The position numbers were made by a program, and so were the translations under genes. A DNA stretch of 64,000 nucleotides from the NCBI GenBank assembly GCA_900465675.1, contig UBJR01000009.1:62001-126000 (forward strand), read 5' to 3'. How positions within the stretch are numbered: the first letter of the stretch is position 1; every line of letters begins with the position of its first letter. Shown here piece after piece: positions 17,998-25,638 of this stretch. This DNA comes from Hyphomicrobiales bacterium. GTDB taxonomy: Bacteria; Pseudomonadota; Alphaproteobacteria; Rhizobiales; Rhizobiaceae. Under the pieces are notes generated by a model. It made no database searches. It saw nothing but the letters and a program-made list of their open reading frames with translations, and had not been told where the DNA came from.

Positions 17998-18642
17998 TCA
18001 CTTCGCGAGGGTGTAGATACCGCCGCTCGCCTCGCCTTCCCCGAAATCCGCAACCCTGTATTCAGCGACCGCAGTCAGCCTGCTGCGTGGCAGCGTCTTG
18101 CGTCCGGGATCGCCGATTAGCACCGAAATGCCCGCCGCCCTGCAGCGCTGCAGGAAGGGCAGCGTCCTGCGCGCAAGGTTGTGATTGTAGAACAGATCAC
18201 CGGCAAGGATGAGATCGGCCGAAGGTGGCGGGTCCCCGAGAATATCAGCCTGGAGGACATCGATCGCGACGCCGTTTGCCTGCGCGTTGAGCGCTGTCGC
18301 GGCAACCGCATAGCGGTCGGTATCAATGGCGGTCACATGAGCCGCGCCGCTCTTCGCCGCCGCTATGGCAACGATGCCGGAGCCGCAGCCGAGATCGATC
18401 ACCGTGCGGCCGCTGACGACGTCTGGATTGTCGAGAATATGGCGGGCCAGTGCGCTGCCGCCGGCCCAATGATAGGCCCAGTACGGCGGCTCGCCGCCGC
18501 CGCCCGGCAGGCGGCCGAGACGGCTTGCCGGATGGGCGGCATAGAGAGAAATTTCAGGGACCGATGGCGCCGGGCGAAGCTCAAGATGGCGGCGTATGAA
18601 CGCTTCCGCATCGTGAACCACCGCACCGGCCATCATCGTCAT
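17998..18642 (-). CDS. ETF-beta lysine methyltransferase-like (METTL20 family)
   Basis: 214-aa class I SAM-dependent methyltransferase. The SAM-binding motif VIDLGCGSGIVAIAAA (about 79-94), the upstream PPYWAYHWAGG stretch and the DLFYN post-motif match the METTL20/ETFBKMT group, which methylates lysines in the electron transfer flavoprotein beta subunit; a bacterial member from Agrobacterium has been studied. It was formerly often called a PrmA-like or nicotinamide methyltransferase. It converges on the SDR gene across a GC-rich hairpin (about 17980-17997). Confidence 0.75.
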   Translation of the reverse strand: MTMMAGAVVHDAEAFIRRHLELRPAPSVPEISLYAAHPASRLGRLPGGGGEPPYWAYHWAGGSALARHILDNPDVVSGRTVIDLGCGSGIVAIAAAKSGAAHVTAIDTDRYAVAATALNAQANGVAIDVLQADILGDPPPSADLILAGDLFYNHNLARRTLPFLQRCRAAGISVLIGDPGRKTLPRSRLTAVAEYRVADFGEGEASGGIYTLAK

Positions 18643-18687
18643 CGCTGCTGCCCACTATCGAGCGGCCGGGATGGCGTTGCCGCCAAC

Positions 18688-20652
18688 TCAGCCCTGCTTC
18701 TTCTTGCTGAACTTGCCCTTCGGAGCGAAGCCGCCCTTGCTCTCGAATTTCTGGCCTTCGAACTTCGGCTTGCCCTCAAACTTGGGCTTGCCTTCGAACT
18801 TCTGGCCTTCCGCCCTTGGCTTGCCTTCGAATTTCGGCTTGCCGGGCTTCTTGCTCCAGGGCTTGTCGCTGCGCTCGCCACCGGCAGGCGCCTGCTCCGG
18901 GGAGAAGTCCTTCTTGAACTTCGCCTTCGGGCGGTCGTCGCGCACGGCGTCGTCGCGGCGTGCCTCGTAGGCCTTCTTGCCCGCAGGCCGGTCGTTCGCC
19001 GGGCGGCTGAAATCGGGTGTGCCGTTCAGGCGATTGACGCGAATGCCGCGTTCCATCGTCTTGTTCGGGCCAAGCGCCGCGAGAAAGGCCTCGGCATTGC
19101 CGGCGGCGATTTCGACAAAGGTCTCTTCCGGCTGCATCTTGATGGCGCCAATTTCGCGCTTCGTCAGGTTGCCGTTGCGGCAGATCATCGGGATCAGCCA
19201 GCGCGGTTCTGCATTCTGCTTGCGGCCGACCGAAAGCGAGAACCAGACGCTGGCGCCGAAATCGTCGCGCGGGCCCTTCTGGCTCGGCTCACGCGGACCA
19301 TCGGCGTTGTCGCGGCGCTTGCGTGCACCGCCGTCGAGCGACACTTCGGTGATATCTTCAGGCGCAGACTGATTGGACCGGTAGAGCCGTACGAAAGCGG
19401 CGGCCAGCTTCTCGGCGCCATAGTTGGCGATCAGCTGATTGACGAGCGTCTGGTCGTCATCGGACTGCGCCTCGCTGAGGATCGGATCGGCAAGCAGCCG
19501 CTCGTCGTCACGCTGCATCACCTCTTCGGCAGACGGTGGGCGGGCCCAGGTCGGCGAAACGCCGGCACCGTCCAGAATGCGCTCGGCCTTGCGGCGGGCA
19601 TTCAGCGGCACGATGATGGCGCTGACGCCCTTGCGCCCGGCGCGGCCCGTCCGGCCGCTGCGGTGAAGCAGCGTTTCGGAGTTGGTCGGCAGATCGGCAT
19701 GGATGACGAGATCGAGGCCTGGCAGGTCGATGCCGCGGGCGGCAACGTCGGTCGCGATACAGACGCGGGCGCGTCCGTCGCGCATCGCCTGCAACGCGTG
19801 CGTCCGTTCGTTCTGCGTCAGTTCGCCGGAGAGTGCGACGACCGAGAAATTGCGATTGTTGAACCGCGCCGTCAGATGATTGACGGCTGCACGCGTCGAG
19901 CAGAAGACGATGGCATTCTTGGCATCGTAATAGCGCAGCACATTGACGATGGCGTTCTCGCGATCGGAGGGTGCAACAGCCAATGCACGATATTCGATAT
20001 CGACATGCTGCTTTTCTTCCGACTGCGTCGAGATGCGAACCGCATCACGCTGGAAGCTCTTTGCGAGCTTGGCAATGGCAGCGGGCACCGTTGCCGAAAA
20101 CATCAGCGTGCGACGGTCGTCAGGCGACGATTCGAGGATAAATTCCAGATCTTCGCGGAAGCCGAGATCGAGCATCTCGTCCGCCTCGTCGAGCACGACG
20201 GCCTTCAGCGACGAAATGTCGAGTGCCCGGCGGCGGATATGGTCGCAGAGACGGCCGGGCGTGCCGACGACGATATGAGCTCCGCGCTCCAGCGCCCGGC
20301 GCTCGCTGCGGATATCCATGCCGCCGACGCAGCTGACGATCAGCGCACCGGTCATTTCATAGAGCCATTCGAGCTCGCGCTTGACCTGCAGGGCGAGTTC
20401 GCGAGTCGGCGCGATGACCAGGGCCAGCGGTTCCGCTGCCGGCTCGAAGCGGTCGTCGTCCTGAAGCAGCGTCGGTGCCAGCGCCAGGCCAAATGCCACG
20501 GTCTTGCCGGAGCCGGTCTGGGCCGATACGAGGGCGTCCTTCGACGCAAGCGCCGGGTCGAGCATTGCCTGCTGAACCGGGGTCAACGCCGTATAGCCGC
20601 GCTTCGACAACGCCTTGGCGATCGCCGGAACGACGCCGTTAATCTCTGTCAT
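18688..20652 (-). CDS. DEAD-box RNA helicase with DbpA-type RNA-binding domain
   Basis: 654-aa ATP-dependent RNA helicase. Motifs in order: AQTGSGKT, PTRELALQ, GTPGRL, DEADEMLDLGF, SAT, and HRSGRTGRAGRKG. A DbpA-type RNA-binding domain follows at about 470-545. The C-terminal 90 residues are basic and repetitive, with several KFEGKP/KFEGQ units ending in GKFSKKKQG. This architecture fits the CsdA/DeaD or RhlE-like cold-adaptation helicases that act on ribosome assembly and mRNA decay. It is monocistronic. Confidence 0.93.
   Translation of the reverse strand: MTEINGVVPAIAKALSKRGYTALTPVQQAMLDPALASKDALVSAQTGSGKTVAFGLALAPTLLQDDDRFEPAAEPLALVIAPTRELALQVKRELEWLYEMTGALIVSCVGGMDIRSERRALERGAHIVVGTPGRLCDHIRRRALDISSLKAVVLDEADEMLDLGFREDLEFILESSPDDRRTLMFSATVPAAIAKLAKSFQRDAVRISTQSEEKQHVDIEYRALAVAPSDRENAIVNVLRYYDAKNAIVFCSTRAAVNHLTARFNNRNFSVVALSGELTQNERTHALQAMRDGRARVCIATDVAARGIDLPGLDLVIHADLPTNSETLLHRSGRTGRAGRKGVSAIIVPLNARRKAERILDGAGVSPTWARPPSAEEVMQRDDERLLADPILSEAQSDDDQTLVNQLIANYGAEKLAAAFVRLYRSNQSAPEDITEVSLDGGARKRRDNADGPREPSQKGPRDDFGASVWFSLSVGRKQNAEPRWLIPMICRNGNLTKREIGAIKMQPEETFVEIAAGNAEAFLAALGPNKTMERGIRVNRLNGTPDFSRPANDRPAGKKAYEARRDDAVRDDRPKAKFKKDFSPEQAPAGGERSDKPWSKKPGKPKFEGKPRAEGQKFEGKPKFEGKPKFEGQKFESKGGFAPKGKFSKKKQG
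18700..18880 (-). repeat. KFEGKP-type codon-level tandem repeat
   Basis: The helicase 3' end encodes degenerate repeats of about 5-8 codons (KFEGKP, KFEGQ, RAEGQ). The DNA shows near-repeats of cgaacttcggcttgcc on the plus strand. Such basic tails usually bind RNA non-specifically and vary in length between strains. Confidence 0.6.
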
Positions 20653-20764
20653 GTGATCTGTCTTTCGGAATTTTCAGGCGCAAGCGCGCCTTGGCCGGGA
20701 TCTGCCCGGCCGAACGGTTGGCGCGTTCCTATCCCTTTGCAGGCAAAAAGTCAAAGCGCCAGTT

Positions 20765-22627
20765 TCAGGCAGCCTGCTGCCGCCGCAACCAGACTTCGAT
20801 ACCGCCGGCCCGCCCGCGAATGCGCGTCTCGAATGGTCCATCGAGAATTCCACCCGCAGGCGGTGTGCCGCCCTGGGAGGCCGCATGCACCAGCGCTGCG
20901 CTGAAAGCGATCTCCGACCCGCGCCCGGCCGCCACTTCCATCAGCCGGCTGGCGACGTTGACGGTGTCGCCCGTCGCGGTGATCTGCTGGCGGTTACCCG
21001 TGCCGAGACGCGATGCGACGACGGGACCGCAATGCGCGCCGATCTTGAAGCCGACTTTGTGGCCGGACGGCAGCGTCGGGTTGGCCGCCAGCCAGGCGCG
21101 GGTGCGCTCCGCCAGAGACAGTGCGCAGGCCGCAGCACGCGCCGCATCGTCCGGCTGGGGCTCCGGCAGGCCGAAGAGGATCATCGCGCCATCGCCCATG
21201 AAGCTGGTTATGGCACCCTGGTGGGCACGCGCCTCTTCATCGACAAGCTCGAAGAAGCCGCTGAGAATCTCGCGGACGGCGACAGCGCCGACCGCTTCGC
21301 TCATGCCGGTAAAGCCCGAGAGATCGATGAACACGACGGCTGCGTTCTGGCGCACAGGATGGGAGAGGAAGGAAGGATCTCGGGCGAGCCACTCTCCCAG
21401 GCCAGGCGCTTCGATCCGCTGCAGCAATTCGCTCTGCGCGGCGAAAAGACGGGCGCGGCGGCGGTCGGCAAACAGCTGCGCGGCGCCGAAGATCAGAGCC
21501 GGTGGCAACGCGGCGGCAATCGGTAATGCCGCACTCAGCCAGTATCCCTGCCGGAATGCCGCGACATTGACGCCGGCCCAGGCGACGAACAACAGCGCGA
21601 TCATCACGAAACCGATGACGCTGCGCCGCCAGGCAAGCAGACCGACGACTGCAAGCGGCAGGAGCACCGCAAGGGTCGCATCGAATCGGCGGACATTGTG
21701 GTCGCGGATGACGCTGTCCCCGGCGACCAGATGCGTGATCGCTGTCGACATCACTTCGACGCCAGGCAGAACCGGATCGAAGGGCGTCGGAAAGACATCG
21801 CCGCCGCCGGTGACCGTGGAGCCGATGACGACGACCTTGTCGGCCACCTCCTGTGCGGTGAGCTTGCCATCGAGCGCATCGGCGATGCTGACAGTCGGAA
21901 TGGTGCCGCGGGGGCCGTAGAAGGTCAGCGGCAGGCGCTGCCCTGTGTCGGTCGGGATACGCGCGTCGGTAAAGGCGATCGCGCCGGGCTGGAATGCCGG
22001 ATCGTGGCCTATCGCCAGAGACGCTGCCTTCAGCGGAAAGGACGGGTCGATACGCCCCTCGCCGCGCGACAGCAGCGGGATGAAGCGCGGTACGCCGGTC
22101 TGGTCCGTCGAGACATTGACGATGCCCGTTGCCGCGACATCGGCAAGCCGTTCCTGAGGCAGCAGCAGGCTCTCTGCGACGGGAATGGCCGCCAGCGGAT
22201 CGTTTGCTTCGTTGCCGACGAACTGGACGCTTTGCGGGAACACTGCAGCACCAGCGATCACCGACGGAGCAAGCCGAAGCGCCGAAGCCAGCGCGCTATC
22301 GGCCGCATCGTTGCCGGGATCGACGAAGAGCAGATCGAGCGCGATGACTTTGGGCTTCAAGGCGGCAATAGCCGTCACGGCCTTGGCCAGCGTCGCGCGG
22401 TCGAGCGGATAGCCATGAGCCGCAGCCGTCCGGTCGTCGATCGCCGCGATGGTAACGACGGGTGGCGGCGTTCTCCTGCCGATCAGCGTGCTCTTGAGAT
22501 CGGTCAGCGAGGCTTCGGGACGATCGAGAACCGTTGCGCCGCCGCCAAGATGCGCCGAGCCGAGGAACGCGCCCCAGATCGCGGACAGAAGCAGCGCGGC
22601 GGTCACAAGAACATTCTGACGGGGCAT
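20765..22627 (-). CDS. CHASE2-domain adenylate/guanylate cyclase
   Basis: 620 aa. An N-terminal transmembrane helix (about 6-24), an extracytoplasmic CHASE2 sensor domain (about 35-310), three membrane helices (about 318-385) and a class III cyclase domain (about 425-600). Metal aspartates are present (FIDLSGFT, D435; MGDG, D479), as are GDTVN (D554, N557) and Arg561. The base-selecting lysine expected before MGD is Ser475. It follows a FecR-type exported protein with its ribosome-binding site at that gene's stop, so they are an operon. Likely makes cAMP in response to an envelope signal. Confidence 0.88.
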   Translation of the reverse strand: MPRQNVLVTAALLLSAIWGAFLGSAHLGGGATVLDRPEASLTDLKSTLIGRRTPPPVVTIAAIDDRTAAAHGYPLDRATLAKAVTAIAALKPKVIALDLLFVDPGNDAADSALASALRLAPSVIAGAAVFPQSVQFVGNEANDPLAAIPVAESLLLPQERLADVAATGIVNVSTDQTGVPRFIPLLSRGEGRIDPSFPLKAASLAIGHDPAFQPGAIAFTDARIPTDTGQRLPLTFYGPRGTIPTVSIADALDGKLTAQEVADKVVVIGSTVTGGGDVFPTPFDPVLPGVEVMSTAITHLVAGDSVIRDHNVRRFDATLAVLLPLAVVGLLAWRRSVIGFVMIALLFVAWAGVNVAAFRQGYWLSAALPIAAALPPALIFGAAQLFADRRRARLFAAQSELLQRIEAPGLGEWLARDPSFLSHPVRQNAAVVFIDLSGFTGMSEAVGAVAVREILSGFFELVDEEARAHQGAITSFMGDGAMILFGLPEPQPDDAARAAACALSLAERTRAWLAANPTLPSGHKVGFKIGAHCGPVVASRLGTGNRQQITATGDTVNVASRLMEVAAGRGSEIAFSAALVHAASQGGTPPAGGILDGPFETRIRGRAGGIEVWLRRQQAA

Positions 22628-22633
22628 GGGATC

Positions 22634-23155
22634 CTACTGGCCGAGGCGGGCAAGCAGTGCCGCGGCGCGCGCCTGCGGCCAGCGGCGAACTTCGAGCGCG
22701 CTGCTGCCAGCGCGAACATCGACGCCCTCGCCCGGACGAAGAACGACGGAATCGCCCTGCGGGCGCCGCACGGCAACCGCGCCGCGCACGACCAGCACCG
22801 AGGTCTGTCCGCCACCGACATCGACAGCCCATTGCGTGCCGCGGACAGCCGCAATCGCCTGTGGCGTTACCACTTGAAAGCCACCCGTATGCCGGCTGCT
22901 GTCGACATCGACGAGGATCGCCTTGCGCCGCAGCGATGCGCTGTCGGGACTGCCGTCGCCATTCCGGTCGTTAAGATTGAATCCGGCACCAGCTTCAGCG
23001 GTGACTGTCACGCCGCCTGGGCAGCGCAGGATCCGGCGTCCGCCATCGGCGTTCTGCAGCGCGCAGCCGCTCGTCTGCGCCACTGCGACGACCGGCAGCG
23101 CGAGCAATATGCATGCAGCAGCCGATCCGCGAAGGATTGTTGAAACCAAGCCCAT
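22634..23155 (-). CDS. Exported FecR-domain protein
   Basis: 173 aa with a signal peptide (cleaved near AVAQ, residue 26) and a FecR domain: the ATPQAIAAVRGTQWAVDV stretch (about 97-114) and GAVAVRRPQGDSVVLRPGEG are typical. FecR domains act in the periplasm as sensors. GGGGACG lies 6 bp before the ATG. It is cotranscribed with the CHASE2 cyclase, and FecR-CHASE2 neighbours are known from other proteobacteria, which suggests a sensory pair. There is no FecI sigma gene here. Confidence 0.82.
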   Translation of the reverse strand: MGLVSTILRGSAAACILLALPVVAVAQTSGCALQNADGGRRILRCPGGVTVTAEAGAGFNLNDRNGDGSPDSASLRRKAILVDVDSSRHTGGFQVVTPQAIAAVRGTQWAVDVGGGQTSVLVVRGAVAVRRPQGDSVVLRPGEGVDVRAGSSALEVRRWPQARAAALLARLGQ

Positions 23156-23290
23156 GATACGTCCCCATATGACTTTCGGCCAATCCTGAGATGCGCAGTC
23201 GCTGCGCAGGCGATCGGCCCGTTTCCCGGCTCGCCATCATAAAACAAAAGCTTGATCCCGTATGCAGAAAAGCGCCGCCGCTGGCAAGCG

Positions 23291-24427
23291 TTAGCCGCCG
23301 GCCACCAAGGCCGGGCCACAATAGCGCGCCCGCGGGCGGATCAGATGGCCGTCTTCGACCTGCTCCATCGCATGGGCAAGCCAGCCGCACGTGCGCGCCA
23401 GAGCGAAGATCACCATCGGCGCCTCGCCGGGCAGTGCAAAGCTCTCCGCCATCGCTGTCAGGGCGAAATCGACATTCGCCCTCTCACCTGTCGCCGCTTC
23501 GCCTGCCTTCCTGATCTCCTCAAACAGGCGCGGCATTTCGAAATGTTGAAGAAGCGCCGATGCCCTTATGTCACCATCCGGATACAGGGGATGACCGAAA
23601 GCCGGAAGCGGATTGCCCTGAGAGAGAACGCGGCGCACAGCCTCTTCGGCGCCAGCGTGTCTCGCCATGTCCGCGAGCGCGGAAACACCCTGCCACGCGC
23701 CGCCGTGCAACGGGCCGGTCAGTGCCGAGAGGCCTGAAAGCACCGCGGCCGAAAGAGACGCCCCCGAAGAGGCCGTGACCCGCGAGGCAAATGTCGATGC
23801 ATTGAGCTCATGGTCCGCAAGAAGCACAAGTGCCCGGCGCAGACAGTCGGCAGCCTCCGGCCTGCCCCAGGCATTGGCGAGACGGATATGGACAAAATCG
23901 CCGCGGCCGGGCGCGAGCGCGGCGCTGACACAGCTGAAAACCGAGATCGCTTCGCTGCGCAGCACCGAACGTGAACGCCCGAGGCTTGGAAGATCCCGCG
24001 TCACTCTGCCGGCAAGCGCCAGGAATGCGTTGCGGATGACAGGCGGGCCGCCTTCGATGACCTCACCCGCAAGCTCGACGGCAGGCGCATCCCAAAGAAC
24101 GGCCGCGGCCGCTTCCAGCGTTGCCGAGGCCGACAGCGAAACTGCATCGCGGCCGCGGTAGTAAAGCCTGCCGTCGATGATTGTCGAAACGGCGGATGGC
24201 AGGACCGGATCGCCCCACTGGATCGCCTCGGCCGCAACAGTCTCGCTCTTGCGGCGCCCGGCATGGCGTTCGGCCAGCCGGGCGACGTCGGCGGTGTGAT
24301 AGAGGCTGCGCCGCGGATCGGCGGGATCGGCCTTGGCGCGAATGCGGCCACGGCTGACATTGGCATAGAGCGTCTGCGGTTTGGTGCCGAGTTGCGTCAG
24401 CGCCTCCTCTGCCGTCAGCCAGGACAT
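23291..24427 (-). CDS. Citrate synthase-like protein with N-terminal helix-turn-helix
   Basis: 378 aa. Residues 1-55 form a small DNA-binding-like helix-turn-helix (TAEEALTQLGTKPQTLYANV, then a wing SLYHTADVARL), followed by a citrate synthase fold (about 65-375). All three catalytic residues of citrate synthases are present: His241 (LHGGA), His279 (FGHPLY) and Asp320 (ANVDF). It is transcribed divergently from a second citrate synthase 84 bp away. It may be a citrate or methylcitrate synthase that also binds DNA; the fusion is known in databases as a citrate synthase-like family but its function is unclear to me. Confidence 0.8.
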   Translation of the reverse strand: MSWLTAEEALTQLGTKPQTLYANVSRGRIRAKADPADPRRSLYHTADVARLAERHAGRRKSETVAAEAIQWGDPVLPSAVSTIIDGRLYYRGRDAVSLSASATLEAAAAVLWDAPAVELAGEVIEGGPPVIRNAFLALAGRVTRDLPSLGRSRSVLRSEAISVFSCVSAALAPGRGDFVHIRLANAWGRPEAADCLRRALVLLADHELNASTFASRVTASSGASLSAAVLSGLSALTGPLHGGAWQGVSALADMARHAGAEEAVRRVLSQGNPLPAFGHPLYPDGDIRASALLQHFEMPRLFEEIRKAGEAATGERANVDFALTAMAESFALPGEAPMVIFALARTCGWLAHAMEQVEDGHLIRPRARYCGPALVAGG

Positions 24428-24439
24428 GTGAACCTCATA

Positions 24440-24468
24440 TTGATCAATTGCATCAAGATTGACGTCAA
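24440..24468. promoter_or_regulatory. Twin palindromes in the divergent citrate synthase promoter region
   Basis: TTGATCAA (24440-24447) and TTGACGTCAA (24459-24468), both perfect palindromes with the same TTGA...TCAA ends and centres 20 bp apart, about two helical turns. They lie in the 84-bp spacer between the two citrate synthase genes and look like an operator pair for a dimeric regulator. Confidence 0.4.
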
Positions 24469-24511
24469 CTAATCTAAGCCCGATCCTTTATCGGGTAAAG
24501 GAGAAACACTG

Positions 24512-25600
24512 ATGAAGAATGGTCTTGAAGATGTCGTCGCAGCAGAAACGCAGCTCTCGGATGTAGATGGCGAAGCCGGCCGGCTGATCATCCGCGGCGT
24601 CTCGCTGGATGATCTCGTCGCCGACAGCACCTACGAGCGCACCGCGACTTTGCTGCTCGATGGCCTGATGCCCGAAGCGCTCGATGAAGCCTCCCTGACG
24701 CGGCGTCTCGGCGAAGCACGCGCCGATATATTCCGCCATGTCGAAGCGGTCGACGCCACGATCATGGCGCTGCCGCCCGTCGACGCCATGCGCGCCCTGA
24801 TCGCCCGTCTGCCCGATGGCGAAGGCAGCGCTGTCGCCATCCGCCTGATGGCTGCATCCGCCGTATTCCTCCCTGCAGTTCTGCGGCTGCAGCAAGGCCG
24901 GACCCCGATAGCGCCGGATCAAAAGCTTTCCCAGTCGGCCGACATCCTGCGGATGCTCAACGACACGCCTCCGAGTGGTGAACAGACATCGGCCCTCGAC
25001 GCCTATCTGGTCACCATCTCCGACCATGGCCTGAATGCCTCGACCTTCGCCTCGCGCGTCATCGCCTCGACCCAGGCCGGTCTCACTTCCTCCGTGCTCG
25101 CCGCAATCAGCGCTCTCAAGGGTCCGCTGCACGGCGGCGCGCCGGGGCCGGTGCTGGATATGCTCGACGCCATCGGCCAGGCCGACAACGCCAAGGCATG
25201 GCTTGGCAATGCGCTCGACAAGGGCGAACGGTTGATGGGATTCGGCCATCGCATCTACCGCGTCCGCGACCCCCGTGCCGACGCCCTGAAAAACGCGCTG
25301 AAACCGCTGACGGCGACCGGACAGGTTGATGGCGCCCGCGTGACGCTGGCCGAGGCGGTCGAGCGCGCGGCGCTCTCGATCCTCAAGCAGCGCAAGCCGG
25401 ATCGTCCGCTGGACGTCAATGTCGAGTTCTACACGGCGCTGCTCCTGGAAACATTGGGCTTCCCGCGCGAAGCCTTCACCGGCGTCTTCGCCATTGGCCG
25501 GACGGTCGGCTGGATTGCCCATGCGCGCGAGCAGGCGCTGCAGGGGCGGCTTATCAGGCCGCGCTCGGTCTATGTCGGTCCCTTGCCGAAAGCGGCGTAA
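24512..25600 (+). CDS. Citrate synthase / 2-methylcitrate synthase family protein
   Basis: 362-aa citrate synthase of the short, dimeric type. His207 (LHGGA) and His246 (GFGHRIY) are present, but the catalytic Asp position reads Glu305 (NVEFYTALLL), a variant that recurs in part of this family. AAAGGAG lies 7 bp before the ATG. It is divergent from the HTH-citrate synthase gene and ends at a strong terminator (25606-25637). It may act on oxaloacetate plus acetyl-CoA or propionyl-CoA; the main TCA enzyme is probably encoded elsewhere. Confidence 0.85.
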   Translation: MKNGLEDVVAAETQLSDVDGEAGRLIIRGVSLDDLVADSTYERTATLLLDGLMPEALDEASLTRRLGEARADIFRHVEAVDATIMALPPVDAMRALIARLPDGEGSAVAIRLMAASAVFLPAVLRLQQGRTPIAPDQKLSQSADILRMLNDTPPSGEQTSALDAYLVTISDHGLNASTFASRVIASTQAGLTSSVLAAISALKGPLHGGAPGPVLDMLDAIGQADNAKAWLGNALDKGERLMGFGHRIYRVRDPRADALKNALKPLTATGQVDGARVTLAEAVERAALSILKQRKPDRPLDVNVEFYTALLLETLGFPREAFTGVFAIGRTVGWIAHAREQALQGRLIRPRSVYVGPLPKAA

Positions 25601-25605
25601 GACAG

Positions 25606-25637
25606 GTGGCCCGGCGCTATGACGCCGGGCCACTTTT
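25606..25637 (+). terminator. Rho-independent terminator after the citrate synthase gene
   Basis: An 11-bp perfect stem, GTGGCCCGGCG (25606-25616) with CGCCGGGCCAC (25623-25633), a 6-nt loop and TTTTCT after it. It starts 5 bases after the stop codon. Confidence 0.9.
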
Positions 25638-25638
25638 C

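Noticed and set aside
17978..17998. Terminator between the SDR and methyltransferase genes
   Set aside because: There is a GC-rich hairpin (CGGCGCCC/GGGCGCCG) but no T-run on either side.
18181..20904. A 907-codon open frame on the plus strand over the DEAD-box helicase gene
   Set aside because: It is antisense to the helicase, with an arginine/glycine-rich sequence of no recognisable domain. Long antisense frames are common in GC-rich codon-biased DNA.
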